From Pseudomonas fluorescens (GTDB lineage Bacteria > Pseudomonadota > Gammaproteobacteria > Pseudomonadales > Pseudomonadaceae): a stretch of DNA of 64,000 nucleotides. Each line of letters begins with the position of its first letter. Position 1 is the first letter of the stretch. Below are positions 44,656 through 54,302 of the stretch, one piece after another. A program made the position numbers and the translations under genes. The stretch lies in NCBI RefSeq assembly GCF_902497995.1, contig NZ_CABVII010000008.1:146766-210765 (forward strand). Reading direction: 5' to 3'. Under the pieces are notes generated by a model, which saw only the letters and a program-made list of their open reading frames with translations, had not been told where the DNA came from and searched no databases.

Positions 44656-46383
44656 ATGAAGTTCGAACCTTTTGCCAAATCGCTCATAGCAACCTCATTG
44701 GCGCTGAGCTGCCTGATGGCCCACGCCGCCTCCGTGGCCCCGGTTGCGGCTGAAAACGGCATGGTGGTCACCGCCCAGCATCTGGCCAGCCATGTGGGCG
44801 TCGATGTGCTCAAGAACGGTGGCAACGCCGTCGATGCCGCGGTCGCGGTGGGGTATGCGCTGGCGGTGGTGTATCCCGCGGCGGGCAACCTGGGCGGCGG
44901 TGGTTTCATGACCATTCAATTGGCGGACGGGCGCAAGACCTTCCTCGATTTCCGCGAAAAGGCGCCGTTGGCTGCCACCGCCGACATGTACCTCGACAAG
45001 GAAGGCAACGTCGTCCCGGAGCTCAGCACCCGTGGTCACCTGGCCGTCGGCGTGCCGGGCACCGTGTCCGGCATGGAACTGGCCCTGGAGAAGTACGGCA
45101 CCAAACCGCGCAAGGAAGTGATCGCCCCGGCGATCAAGCTCGCCGAAGACGGTTTTGTGCTGGAGCAAGGCGATGTCGAGTTGCTGGAATACGCCACCGA
45201 CGTGTTCAAGAAGGACATGAAGGATTCCGGCTCGATCTTCCTGAGCAATGGCGAGCCGATGCAGGTCGGGCAGAAACTGGTGCAAAAGGACCTGGGCAAA
45301 ACCCTGCGGGAAATCTCCGAGAAGGGGGCCGACGGTTTCTATAAAGGCTGGGTGGCCGACGCCATCGTCACCTCCAGCCAGGCCAACAAGGGCATCATCG
45401 CCCAGGCCGACCTCGACAAGTACAAGACCCGCGAGCTGGCGCCGATCGAATGCGATTACCGCGGCTATCACGTGGTTTCCGCGCCACCGCCAAGCTCCGG
45501 TGGGGTGGTGATCTGCGAGATCATGAACATTCTCGAAGGCTATCCGATGAAAGACCTGGGCTACCACTCGGCCCAGGGCATGCACTACCAGATCGAAGCG
45601 ATGCGTCACGCCTACGTCGATCGCAACAGCTACCTTGGCGACCCGGACTTCGTGAAAAACCCGATCGCCCATCTGCTGGATAAAAACTACGCGACCAAGA
45701 TCCGCGCCGCCATCGATCCGCAAAAGGCCGGCGTGTCCCGCGAGCTCAAACCCGGCGTAGCGCCCCACGAAGGCAGCAACACCACCCATTATTCCATCGT
45801 CGACAAATGGGGCAACGCGGTGTCGGTCACCTACACCCTCAACGACTGGTTCGGTGCCGGCGTCATGGCCAGCAAGACCGGGGTCATCCTCAACGACGAA
45901 ATGGACGACTTCACCTCGAAGATCGGCGTGCCGAACATGTACGGCCTGGTGCAAGGGGAGGCCAACGCCATCGCGCCCGGCAAGGCACCGCTGTCGTCCA
46001 TGAGCCCGACCATCGTCACCAAGGACGGCAAAGTGGTGATGGTCGTCGGCACTCCCGGTGGCAGCCGCATCATCACCGCGACCCTGCTGACCATGCTCAA
46101 CGTGATCGACTACGGCATGAACATCCAGGAAGCGGTCGACGCACCGCGTTTCCACCAGCAATGGTTGCCGGAAGAGACCAACCTGGAAACCTTCACCACC
46201 AGCCCGGATACGGTGAAGATGCTGGAAAGTTGGGGTCACAAGTTTGCCGGTCCCCAGGACGCCAACCATCTGGCGGCGATCCTGGTCGGCGCGCCGTCGC
46301 TGGAGGGCAAGCCGGTGGGCAAGAACCGCTTCTACGGGGCGAACGATCCGCGGCGTAATACCGGGTTATCGCTCGGTTACTGA
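44656..46383 (+). CDS. ggt: Gamma-glutamyltransferase
   Basis: 575 aa periplasmic Ntn hydrolase splitting glutathione and other gamma-glutamyl compounds. A signal peptide (MKFEPFAKSLIATSLALSCLMAHA) precedes the large subunit. The self-processing nucleophile threonine is in GSNTTHYSIVDKWGNAVSVTYTLN (~res. 377), where the chain should be cut. PLSSMSPTIV and the VGTPGGSRI oxyanion region follow. ATG 44656 is used; the upstream frame lacks a signal peptide and has no family match. It is followed by a cysteine hydrolase gene. Confidence 0.95.
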   Translation: MKFEPFAKSLIATSLALSCLMAHAASVAPVAAENGMVVTAQHLASHVGVDVLKNGGNAVDAAVAVGYALAVVYPAAGNLGGGGFMTIQLADGRKTFLDFREKAPLAATADMYLDKEGNVVPELSTRGHLAVGVPGTVSGMELALEKYGTKPRKEVIAPAIKLAEDGFVLEQGDVELLEYATDVFKKDMKDSGSIFLSNGEPMQVGQKLVQKDLGKTLREISEKGADGFYKGWVADAIVTSSQANKGIIAQADLDKYKTRELAPIECDYRGYHVVSAPPPSSGGVVICEIMNILEGYPMKDLGYHSAQGMHYQIEAMRHAYVDRNSYLGDPDFVKNPIAHLLDKNYATKIRAAIDPQKAGVSRELKPGVAPHEGSNTTHYSIVDKWGNAVSVTYTLNDWFGAGVMASKTGVILNDEMDDFTSKIGVPNMYGLVQGEANAIAPGKAPLSSMSPTIVTKDGKVVMVVGTPGGSRIITATLLTMLNVIDYGMNIQEAVDAPRFHQQWLPEETNLETFTTSPDTVKMLESWGHKFAGPQDANHLAAILVGAPSLEGKPVGKNRFYGANDPRRNTGLSLGY

Positions 46384-46453
46384 AGGTCGTTTTCAAAGGG
46401 GGACGGATCTGTTTTTCTGTCCCCTGAACCCATGACATTTCAAGGGAGGAACC

Positions 46454-47026
46454 ATGACCACTGCACTGCTGATCATCGACGTCCAACGTTTGCTGTGCGT
46501 CGGCGAGTACGAATGCTTCGAGATCAAGCGTGTCATCGATCTCATCAACGGCCTGAGCGCCAGGGCACGCGTAGCAGGCATCCCGGTCATCCTGATTCAA
46601 CATGAGGAAAAGGACAGCCTGCTACAGCAGGGGAGCGAAGGCTGGCAGTTGGCCGAAAGCCTGGAAACATCACCCCATGACCTGCGTGTACGAAAAACCA
46701 GCCAGGATTCTTTTTACCAGACCCCTCTGCTGCAAATGCTGCAACGGCGGGATGTCGAGCGCCTGATCATCTGCGGCCTGCAAACCGACTATTGCGTCAA
46801 TGCCACCGTGCGCCAGGCCCTGAAACTGGGCTATGACGTGGTGTTCGCCGCCGACGCCCATTCCACAGTCGACACCGACAATATGGCCGCCGATGACATC
46901 ATTGCCGAGCACAATACCCGCCTCGCACGCCTGACCAGTCCGGTGTCCCGGATCGATGTCATACCGACCAGCGAAATACGCATCAAGAACCGAAAACCTC
47001 GATCAACCCGGTCAGGAATGCGCTGA
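46454..47026 (+). CDS. Cysteine hydrolase, isochorismatase family
   Basis: 190 aa with the catalytic triad of the family: Asp in LIIDVQRL (res. ~9), Lys in RVRKTSQDSFYQT and Cys in GLQTDYCVNATVRQA. Family members hydrolyse nicotinamide, isochorismate, N-carbamoyl compounds or other amides, and the substrate cannot be told from sequence. GGAGGA precedes the ATG. It lies 70 bp after ggt, possibly co-transcribed; a LuxR-type gene follows. Confidence 0.88.
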   Translation: MTTALLIIDVQRLLCVGEYECFEIKRVIDLINGLSARARVAGIPVILIQHEEKDSLLQQGSEGWQLAESLETSPHDLRVRKTSQDSFYQTPLLQMLQRRDVERLIICGLQTDYCVNATVRQALKLGYDVVFAADAHSTVDTDNMAADDIIAEHNTRLARLTSPVSRIDVIPTSEIRIKNRKPRSTRSGMR

Positions 47027-47169
47027 CCAGATCCCGCTGACGGTTGAGTCGTTCGGTCGGGTAACGGCTGGACGCGATGGGTGCGCCATGGCATGGTCGC
47101 TGCCCAGGCCATTCAGCAGACGGGAACAGAGCGATGGAGGCGGGTGATGAGGTCGGCGTCAGGACGTCG

Positions 47170-48147
47170 ATGGCAACGCTCAAAGCGTTCAATCAGTGTG
47201 TGCTTCATCTGGGGCGCCTTGCTCGAGATCGCGGTGCCTCCCAATTCATTTCGGATGGCCTGCAGGCATTTGGTCGATTGGTGCCCTTCGCTTCGGCATG
47301 GTGGGGCGAGATGTCGACGTCCGACGCCAGTGCTCCCCCGCAAAGCTGGATGCACGGGCGAATCAATCTGCCCGAGTCGTTTGCCGTCGAATGGCACAAG
47401 GTGGCGGTCAGCGACAGGTTTTCCCATGACACGCTGAGCCAGCCCGGTGAGGTCGTGCGCGACAGTGGGTTCACCGACCCCTGCGAGGCCGTGAACGACT
47501 TCGCCCGGCGTCATGACCTCTACCACTTGATGTGCATCACTTTCGAGTTGCCCGAGAGCGGCTTGATGTTTTTCGTCTGTCTCTACCGTGGCCTTCAGGC
47601 ACCGGTGTTCAACGACAGCGAGGCCGGTTTGTTTTCTGCATTCTGCGATCACCTGTTGCAGCTGTGGCGATTTCAGGTCCAGGACATGATCCGGTTCGAT
47701 ACAGGCAACGGTGCAACCGACTTCGGCGTTGCGCGGATGGATGGCAGTCTGCTCTACGTGGGGGCCAGGCTCTGCGCTGCCATTGAGCGTGAGTTGCCCG
47801 GCTGGAGCGGCTCAATGCTGCCTTCGCAGGTGATCGGGCAATTGCCAAAGGCACCCTGTGTGATGCGCCTGGGCCGTTGTGCACTGACCCTGAGTCCCAA
47901 CGCCGAGCATGTCATTCTGTCACTTGAGACGCTGGCGCGCGGGGCGGTGCTTGCACCACGGGAACGAACCGCCGCCATGCTGTTCGCCGCCGGTCATTCC
48001 TACAAGGAAATTGCCAAAATCCTGGCATTGAGTCCTTCCACCGTCCGCACCTATCTGCGCAATTGCTATCTGCAGCTCGGCGTCAAAAGCAAGGTGGAAC
48101 TCGGTTCTGCCTTGCGCTCGCCCGCAGAGACCGCACGTCAAGCCTAG
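47170..48147 (+). CDS. LuxR-family transcriptional regulator
   Basis: About 325 aa. The C-terminal GerE/LuxR helix-turn-helix (LAPRERTAAMLFAAGHSYKEIAKIL...STVRTYLRNCYLQLGVKSKVELG, ~residues 265-318) is clear. The N-terminal ~200 residues resemble no acyl-homoserine-lactone binding domain I can recognise. ATG 47170 with AGGA five bases upstream is my choice; the frame is open 31 codons further. It is co-directional with the amidohydrolase-porin-permease genes that follow and may control them. Confidence 0.85.
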   Translation: MATLKAFNQCVLHLGRLARDRGASQFISDGLQAFGRLVPFASAWWGEMSTSDASAPPQSWMHGRINLPESFAVEWHKVAVSDRFSHDTLSQPGEVVRDSGFTDPCEAVNDFARRHDLYHLMCITFELPESGLMFFVCLYRGLQAPVFNDSEAGLFSAFCDHLLQLWRFQVQDMIRFDTGNGATDFGVARMDGSLLYVGARLCAAIERELPGWSGSMLPSQVIGQLPKAPCVMRLGRCALTLSPNAEHVILSLETLARGAVLAPRERTAAMLFAAGHSYKEIAKILALSPSTVRTYLRNCYLQLGVKSKVELGSALRSPAETARQA

Positions 48148-48457
48148 GCTTGGCGCCGCTAACTTTTCACCTGAAAACTGCCTTACCCCTCCTCATTTGT
48201 GGAGGTCCGGATTTCTGCTGCCCTCTATAAGGTGTGCCTTGCATTCAGGGGTTGCCCGGCGCTGAAAATCGGTGTCACCCGCTCAGGCGATCCGTCGAAC
48301 CCGCACAGCTATGGTCCCAAGTACGCGGGAAGGCTCAACGCCGCCCCGGCCCTGTCGCTAGCTGAAGTGCTTCTGACGGTCGTGGGCGGCAACGTCGTGT
48401 GGGCCATCCCAGGCATCAGCCTCCCGCCCAGCCCAATAAAAACAAGAGAGTGTTCCG
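48148..48457. other. Intergenic region before the amidohydrolase gene
   Basis: 310 bp without a gene. A short inverted repeat CCTCC-(8)-GGAGG at ~48187-48204 may be a weak stop after the LuxR gene; no T-run follows. It probably carries the promoter of the 48458-52507 genes. Confidence 0.45.
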
Positions 48458-50200
48458 ATGCAACGATTCATTCCCAACCTGTTGGCCGCAGCCCTGGCTT
48501 TGACTTCGGTGCAGGCCATGGCCGCCGCTGACCTCGTGTTGTTCAACGGCAAGGTATTCACCGCCGAACCGGGTCAGGGACTGGTGCAGGCGGTGGCCGT
48601 GCAAGACGGCAAGATTCTCCAAGTGGGCAGTAATGCCCAGATCAACGCCCTGGCCGATGCCCGCACGCAACGTATCGATCTGGCGGGCAAGGTGCTGATG
48701 CCGGGAATGATCGATACCCACAGTCACCCGGTGGTGGCGGCCTTCAACAGCATGGGCGCCAACCTGCTGGATGAAGTCAAGCCGTTGCCGGAACTTGAAC
48801 AGTGGATCATTGAACAGGATCAGACGGGCATTGCCCGTGCCGGTGACGTGATCAGCATTGCCGGGGTGAGTTCGGCGTATTGGGACAAAAGCCGTGAGCT
48901 CGGTCAGCGCTTCAATCAAGGGCGCTGGGCGGAACAACCGGTGGTCCTCAGCGGGATTGACGGGCATACCGGATGGGCCAACAACGCGATGCTCAAGCGC
49001 CTGGAGATCGACGCGGCACAGGTGAAAGGTCTGTCGGAACAGGATCGTAGCTTTGTCGGTCATGACGCGGATTTCACCCCCAATGGCTATTTTGCCGAGT
49101 CCCGCTGGGATCAGGTTCGCAGCCAGATCCCTGCGCCCAGCAACGAGATCATGTTGAAAGCCGCCCGTGAGGCGGTGAAGGTCAACAATCAATATGGCGT
49201 CACCGCCTGGATGGACGCGGCGGCGAATGCCGGCAGCGGCGATTCGCTGTTCGATTTCCAGGCCACCGAGCAGAGCTACGGTGTGCTGCCGCTGTACCGC
49301 GAGCTGGCCCAGAGGGGTGAACTCAACGCCCATGTTGCCGCGCTGTTGCTGGCCAACCCGAAAAGCCGACCGGACGACCTGGAAGTACTGGCCAAGGTGA
49401 TGAGGAAGTTCGAGGGCGTACCCAACCTGAGCTTTCCCGGGATCAAGGTATTCGCTGACGGCGTTCTCGAGTTTCCAGGGCAGACGGCAGCGGTCATTGT
49501 TCCCTTCAAGAACAGCCATAAAAACGGTCAACTGCTGATCGACCCCGCGCACTTCGGTGAGTTGGTGGTGGCGGCAGAGAAGCGCGACTGGATCGTGCAC
49601 ATGCATGCGGTCGGCGACCGCGCGGTGCGTGAGTCACTCAATGGTTTTGCCTACGCACGCAAACTCAACCCGACCCCGGTGGCCCATAGCATCAGCCACC
49701 TGCAACTGGTCAACCCCAAAGAGTTCGGGCGCTTCAAGCAGCTGGGCGTGATCGCCTCCATGCAGCTATTGTGGGCCACCGGCGAAAGTTACACAGTCGA
49801 ACTGGTCAAACCCTATATCAGCGCGTTTGCCTACGGTTACCAGTATCCCGCCAGATCCCTGCATAACGCCGGCGCCGTCATCGCCGGTGGCAGTGACTGG
49901 CCGGTGTCCAGCCCCAACCCGTGGAATGCCATCGCTCAGGCCAGCACTCGCAAAGGACCGCTGGGTGTGCTCAATGCCAAGGAAAGCATCGATCGCCAGA
50001 GCATGTTCTACGCCTACACCTTGAATGCCGCCAAAGCCCTGCGCCTGGAGCAGCAGATCGGCTCGCTGGCACCTGGCAAGCAGGCTGACCTGATCATTCT
50101 CGACCGCGATGTGTTCAAGGTCAGCGATGACGAACTGTTCGACACCAAAGTCCTGAAGACCTACTTCGCCGGCAAAGAGGTCTACGCCCCCGCGTCCTGA
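48458..50200 (+). CDS. Periplasmic metal-dependent amidohydrolase (YtcJ-like)
   Basis: 580 aa with a signal peptide (MQRFIPNLLAAALALTSVQAMA). Amidohydrolase superfamily: metal-binding HSH in MIDTHSHPVV (~res. 88-92), further histidines in DWIVHMHAVGDRA and VAHSISHLQL, and the catalytic Asp in AGGSDWPVSSPNP (~res. 490). The composite beta-sandwich is at both ends (LVLFNGKVFTAEPG; PGKQADLIILDRD). The YtcJ-like group hydrolyses N-acyl or cyclic amide bonds; the substrate is unknown. The next genes, an outer-membrane porin and an NCS1 permease, suggest uptake of its product. Confidence 0.88.
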   Translation: MQRFIPNLLAAALALTSVQAMAAADLVLFNGKVFTAEPGQGLVQAVAVQDGKILQVGSNAQINALADARTQRIDLAGKVLMPGMIDTHSHPVVAAFNSMGANLLDEVKPLPELEQWIIEQDQTGIARAGDVISIAGVSSAYWDKSRELGQRFNQGRWAEQPVVLSGIDGHTGWANNAMLKRLEIDAAQVKGLSEQDRSFVGHDADFTPNGYFAESRWDQVRSQIPAPSNEIMLKAAREAVKVNNQYGVTAWMDAAANAGSGDSLFDFQATEQSYGVLPLYRELAQRGELNAHVAALLLANPKSRPDDLEVLAKVMRKFEGVPNLSFPGIKVFADGVLEFPGQTAAVIVPFKNSHKNGQLLIDPAHFGELVVAAEKRDWIVHMHAVGDRAVRESLNGFAYARKLNPTPVAHSISHLQLVNPKEFGRFKQLGVIASMQLLWATGESYTVELVKPYISAFAYGYQYPARSLHNAGAVIAGGSDWPVSSPNPWNAIAQASTRKGPLGVLNAKESIDRQSMFYAYTLNAAKALRLEQQIGSLAPGKQADLIILDRDVFKVSDDELFDTKVLKTYFAGKEVYAPAS

Positions 50201-50312
50201 CGCATTCCCCAGCCGTAGCACCTGAAAACATGACCGGCTCCTCGTACCGCGAGGGGCTCGGCCTCGCCATGCCCGACATTCCCCGCACCCTCCATAACAA
50301 TAAGAGATTCGT

Positions 50313-51053
50313 ATGAACGCACGCTCAGTCTTCGCCCTGGCCAGTCTGGTACTGGCCCCGTTGACCACCCACGCACTGACCCTCAATGACGACTTCAGCC
50401 TGGACATGAGCCTGGGGATATACAGCGACTACCGCACCCGTGGCATTTCGCAAACCCTGGGTGATCCGGCGGCACAGGCCAGCGCCACCCTGGTGCACAG
50501 CAGCGGCCTGTACGTGGGCGCCTGGACGTCGAATGTCGATTTCGGCGGCGAGTTCAAGACCCGGCAGGAACTCGAGTACTACGCCGGCTACTACTGGCAG
50601 GCGACCGAGGCCATCAGTCTCGACCTGGGCTACATCAAGTACGACTATCCCAAGGAGAGCCAATTCAACCTGAGTGAGGTCTACGCCATTCTTGATGTGT
50701 ATGGCGTGAAGCTCGGCGCCAACTACTCGAACGATACGCCGAACGTCTTCGGCGAAGACCAGGACACCCTTTACACCTACCTCAGCTACCAGTTCGCCTT
50801 GCCGGCCGAGCTGGGCCTGAACGTGCGCGTGGGGCGCGGCGATGTCAAAGACCCGGCCTACTGGACCACCAACGGCGATAGCCGCGAGGCTTATTACGAG
50901 TGGGAAGCCAAGCTGAGCCGTGATTTCGTGGGCGTGACCTGGGGTCTGAGCTACGTCGATACCGACCTGTCGAACAGCGAATGCGCGGGTTGGTATGGCT
51001 ACGACGATCTGTGCACGGCGACGGTGGTCGCCAGTGCCAGCAAGACGTTCTAA
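50313..51053 (+). CDS. TorF-family putative outer-membrane porin
   Basis: 246 aa. A signal peptide (MNARSVFALASLVLAPLTTHA) is followed by an amphipathic beta-strand pattern with alternating aromatic residues (SMSLGIYSDYRTRGISQT near the start, characteristic of the TorF family) and a terminal aromatic residue (SASKTF), as expected for assembly by BAM. It lies 112 bp after the amidohydrolase and 50 bp before the permease, probably in one transcript. Confidence 0.87.
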   Translation: MNARSVFALASLVLAPLTTHALTLNDDFSLDMSLGIYSDYRTRGISQTLGDPAAQASATLVHSSGLYVGAWTSNVDFGGEFKTRQELEYYAGYYWQATEAISLDLGYIKYDYPKESQFNLSEVYAILDVYGVKLGANYSNDTPNVFGEDQDTLYTYLSYQFALPAELGLNVRVGRGDVKDPAYWTTNGDSREAYYEWEAKLSRDFVGVTWGLSYVDTDLSNSECAGWYGYDDLCTATVVASASKTF

Positions 51054-51103
51054 GCCTTCAAGCCCACACAATAAAAACAAGCTCCGCAAAGGAAAACAGC
51101 GCA

Positions 51104-52507
51104 ATGACCAAGGTCAGCGATAGTCAGCAGCGAAGTCCCCTGATCGAGAGCCGTTCGATCGATTTCATTCCCGAGGCCGAGCGTCATGGCAGCCTCTACA
51201 GCCAGTTCACCCTGTGGCTCGGCGCTAACCTGCAGATCACGGCGATTGTCACCGGCGCCCTGGCCGTGGTGCTGGGCGGCGACGTGTTCTGGTCGCTCAT
51301 CGGTTTGCTGATCGGCCAGCTGCTCGGCGGCGCGGTGGTTTCGCTGCACGCGGCGCAAGGGCCCAAACTCGGGCTGCCGCAGATGATTTCCAGTCGCGTG
51401 CAGTTCGGCGTCTATGGGGCAGCGATCCCGATCGTGCTGGTGTGCCTGATGTACCTCGGTTTCAGCGCCACCGGCGCGGTACTGTCGGGGCAGGCGATTG
51501 CCCAGTTGATCGACGTCAGTGACAGCGCCGGCATCCTGATTTTCGCCTCCTGCATCGCCTTTCTGACCATGTTCGGCTATCGGGTCATCCACCTGGTCGG
51601 CAAAGTGGCCAGCGTGCTGGGCATCATCGCGTTCGTGTATCTGTTTACCCGGCTGATGACGCTTAATGATATCGGCCTGTTGCTGGAAAACCGCCACTTC
51701 GGCTGGAGTACCTTCCTGCTGGCGGTGTCCCTGTCCGCGTCCTGGCAGATCGCTTTTGGTCCCTACGTGGCCGACTACTCGCGCTACCTGCCGAGCAAGA
51801 CCGCGTCCTGGAAGACCTTCACCGCCGTCGGCCTGGGCACGGTGCTCGGCGCCCAGGCGTCAATGGTGCTGGGGGTGTTCTGCGCGGCCCTGGCTGGCGC
51901 GAATTTTCGCGGGCATGAAGTCGCGACCATCGTCGGCTTGGGCAGTACCGGCGTCATGGCCTCGCTGCTGTACCTGAGCGTGGTGTTCGGCAAGGTCACG
52001 GTGTCCACCCTCAACGCCTACGGCAGTTTCATGTGTGTGGCGACCATTATCAGTGGCTTTCGCAGCCGTCTGGAGATAACCGCCAGGCAGCGCATGCTGT
52101 TTGTGCTGGTGATTGTCACCGCGTCCACCACGCTGGCGCTGCTGGGGCAGCATTCGTTCCTGAACACCTTCAAGTATTTCATCCTGTTCCTGCTGACGTT
52201 CTTCACGCCGTGGAGCGCGATCAACCTGGTGGATTACTACTTCATCAACAAGGAGCGCTACGACATTGCGGCGTTGTCCGATCCGCAAGGTCGCTATGGG
52301 CGCTGGAACCTGTTGGGCATCAGCGTGTATGCGATCGGGGTGCTGGTCCAGCTGCCGTTTGTCGACACCAAATTCTACTCTGGGCCAATGGTGGCGCAGC
52401 TCGGCGGTGTCGATATTTCCTGGATCGTGGGGTTGGTGGCGCCGGGCATTCTCTATTACTGGCTGGCCAGGACATCAGTGCTCGCGGTCGCCCCTGAGCG
52501 GAGTTGA
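51104..52507 (+). CDS. NCS1-family purine/cytosine permease
   Basis: 467 aa, twelve hydrophobic segments of the nucleobase:cation symporter-1 family (CodB/PurP-like). Visible landmarks are LGANLQITAIVTGALAVVLGGD in TM1, the SRVQFGVYGAAIP segment, FGPYVADYSRYLP in the substrate region and TPWSAINLVDYYF. AAAGGAAAA precedes ATG 51104; the longer frame overlaps the porin and is not used. Likely imports a nucleobase, hydantoin or similar ring compound related to the upstream amidohydrolase. Confidence 0.9.
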   Translation: MTKVSDSQQRSPLIESRSIDFIPEAERHGSLYSQFTLWLGANLQITAIVTGALAVVLGGDVFWSLIGLLIGQLLGGAVVSLHAAQGPKLGLPQMISSRVQFGVYGAAIPIVLVCLMYLGFSATGAVLSGQAIAQLIDVSDSAGILIFASCIAFLTMFGYRVIHLVGKVASVLGIIAFVYLFTRLMTLNDIGLLLENRHFGWSTFLLAVSLSASWQIAFGPYVADYSRYLPSKTASWKTFTAVGLGTVLGAQASMVLGVFCAALAGANFRGHEVATIVGLGSTGVMASLLYLSVVFGKVTVSTLNAYGSFMCVATIISGFRSRLEITARQRMLFVLVIVTASTTLALLGQHSFLNTFKYFILFLLTFFTPWSAINLVDYYFINKERYDIAALSDPQGRYGRWNLLGISVYAIGVLVQLPFVDTKFYSGPMVAQLGGVDISWIVGLVAPGILYYWLARTSVLAVAPERS

Positions 52508-52532
52508 AGGCCCGGGGATTTGGGTGAGCCCG

Positions 52533-52583
52533 AAAGATCGCAGCCAATCTCCCGCAGTAGCTGCCGCAGGCTGCGATCTTTTG
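52533..52583 (+). terminator. Large inverted repeat with T-run, likely terminator
   Basis: AAAGATCGCAGCC (52533-52545) pairs with GGCTGCGATCTTT (52569-52581), then TTGATC. This GATCGCAGCC repeat type is common in Pseudomonas intergenic DNA; here it follows the permease stop by ~25 bp. Confidence 0.7.
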
Positions 52584-52637
52584 ATCTACATTTCCCTTTT
52601 TCCGCTCATCAAATCAATTCGTTCGGAGACGATCAAC

Positions 52638-53096
52638 ATGGCACTCCAGGCCCTGCGCGCCGACCCATCCCACCTCGACAAAATCGCCAGCCTCTTCGAC
52701 GCCTATCGCGGCTTCTACGGCCAGCCGCCGAACCTGACACAGTCCCGCGACTTCATCGCCGAGCGCATCGCCCGGGACGAATCGGCGATCTTCTTCGTCG
52801 AGGACGACACGGGTGAGGCGCTGGGGTTCGTCCAGTTGTACCCGACGTTCTCCTCGATCGACGCGCACCGCACCTGGTTGCTCAGCGACCTGTTCACAAC
52901 CCCTGCAGCCCGTGGTCGCGGAGTCGGGACCTTGCTGATGAACACCGCCCGGGCCTTTGCGCTGCTGACCGGCGCCAAAGGCCTGGTACTGGAAACGGCC
53001 ACGGACAACCACGGGGCGCAACGCCTGTATGAGTCCCTGGGTTATGTGCGCGATACGGGTTACTACACCTATTGCCTGGATTTGAAACAGGGCTGA
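52638..53096 (+). CDS. GNAT-family N-acetyltransferase
   Basis: 152 aa. The acetyl-CoA loop is TTPAARGRGVGTLLMNTARAFA and the family end is TDNHGAQRLYESLGYVRDTGYYTYCLDL. The start ATG 52638 (MALQALRADPSHLD) was chosen because the longer frame begins inside the permease and the inverted repeat. It is convergent with the LacI-type gene, ending 1 bp before its stop. The substrate is unknown. Confidence 0.88.
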   Translation: MALQALRADPSHLDKIASLFDAYRGFYGQPPNLTQSRDFIAERIARDESAIFFVEDDTGEALGFVQLYPTFSSIDAHRTWLLSDLFTTPAARGRGVGTLLMNTARAFALLTGAKGLVLETATDNHGAQRLYESLGYVRDTGYYTYCLDLKQG

Positions 53097-53097
53097 G

Positions 53098-54105
53098 TCA
53101 AGCGTCGCTCTTGAGCGCTGCAGTGCTGTCGCGCAGGGTCAATTCGAATGGCAGCACCACATGCCGCTGCGGTATGGGTTTTTTCTCGATGAGTGCGATC
53201 AGCATCTCGACGGCTTTCTGGCCAAAGATTTCGGCCGGTTGTGCGATGGTCGTCAACGGCGGGTCGCAATAGGCGGCGAAGGGAATGTCATCGAACCCCA
53301 CCAGGGAAATATCCTCAGGCACCCGCAACCCCTGTTGTTTGATGCGCTTCAATGCGCCGATCGCCATTTCATCGTTTTCGCAGAACAGGGCAGTGGGGCG
53401 CTCGGCCAGTTCCAGCATCGCGCCCGCCCCATCAAAGCCGGCGGTCAAGGTGAAATCGCCGTGGCAGACCAGCGCCGGGTCGCAGGCAATCCCGGCCTGG
53501 CTCAGCGCATCGTGATAGCCGGCCACCCGATCGCGGGTCAGCGGGCTGCTTTTCGGACCTTTGACCAGCCCGATCCGGCGGTGGCCCAGATCGATCAGAT
53601 GCTCGGTCATGGCCTTGGCGGCTGCACGGTTATCCAGGCTGATGGTGGGATGACGTCCGCCCTGAATCACCTCACAGGCGTTGACCATAGGCGGTGACTC
53701 GCCGTCGGGAGAGGGCGATTCGAAAGGGTCGTAGGCGCGCAGCTGGATCACGCCGTCGGCCTGATGGGCATGCACCAGCGCGGCGAATTCCCGCTCGACT
53801 TCCTCACGGCCCTGGGTGTCGCACAGCAGCAGGCGGTAACCGGCCGCCTGGGCAGCCTGCTGGGCACCGCTGATCACCCGGGCGAAAAACGTGTTGGCGA
53901 TGGTCGGGACCAGAATCACCAGATTTGCGGTTCTGCGCGAACGAAATTGCACGGCCATCAGGTTCGGCCGGTAGCCGGCCTGTTCCACTGCCGCGTTGAC
54001 CTTGTCCCGGGTTTCGGGGAGTACGCGTTCCGGCGATTTCAGCGTTCTGGATACGGTAGCCACCGAGACGCCGGCCAGGCGGGCAACTTCACGGATATTG
54101 GACAA
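53098..54105 (-). CDS. LacI-family transcriptional regulator
   Basis: 335 aa. The N-terminal LacI headpiece (IREVARLAGVSVATVSRTL) and hinge (VEQAGYRPNLMAVQFRSRRT) are followed by a periplasmic-binding-protein-like sugar domain (DGVIQLRAYDPF, GLVKGPKSSPLTRDRVAGYHDAL, LVGFDDIPFAAYCDPPLTTIAQP). TTG 54105 (LSNIREVARLAG) has GAGG five bases upstream, so I prefer it to the TTG eight codons further up. It is divergent from the sugar-oxidation genes; the perfect palindrome at 54236 between them is its probable operator. Confidence 0.93.
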   Translation of the reverse strand: MSNIREVARLAGVSVATVSRTLKSPERVLPETRDKVNAAVEQAGYRPNLMAVQFRSRRTANLVILVPTIANTFFARVISGAQQAAQAAGYRLLLCDTQGREEVEREFAALVHAHQADGVIQLRAYDPFESPSPDGESPPMVNACEVIQGGRHPTISLDNRAAAKAMTEHLIDLGHRRIGLVKGPKSSPLTRDRVAGYHDALSQAGIACDPALVCHGDFTLTAGFDGAGAMLELAERPTALFCENDEMAIGALKRIKQQGLRVPEDISLVGFDDIPFAAYCDPPLTTIAQPAEIFGQKAVEMLIALIEKKPIPQRHVVLPFELTLRDSTAALKSDA

Positions 54106-54235
54106 GACAACCTCGTTACGAAAGGGCAAATGCCAGCGTGGCCGGCGAGCTTACCGCAGGAAGGCCGCGCGCTGAAATGAACTTCATGGCTGATCCGGGT
54201 TTGACACCTCAAGCAACTGAGCCTAAATTTCGGGC

Positions 54236-54257
54236 ATGATGTAACCGGTTACATCAT
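54236..54257. promoter_or_regulatory. Perfect 22-bp palindrome, probable LacI-family operator
   Basis: The half-sites ATGATGTAACC and GGTTACATCAT are exact inverse complements with the central CG step, the usual form of a LacI-family site (core TGTAACCGGTTACA). It lies between the divergent regulator and the dehydrogenase gene, 46 bp before the latter. It would repress the 54303-57856 genes and perhaps the regulator. Confidence 0.88.
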
Positions 54258-54302
54258 AGTCAATCCTGAGTCTGAACCTGCCCCGAACAAGAGAATTTTG
54301 CG

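Noticed and set aside
54129..54129. TTG 54129 as start of the LacI regulator
   Set aside because: TTG 54105 has GAGG at proper spacing and begins directly at the conserved headpiece.
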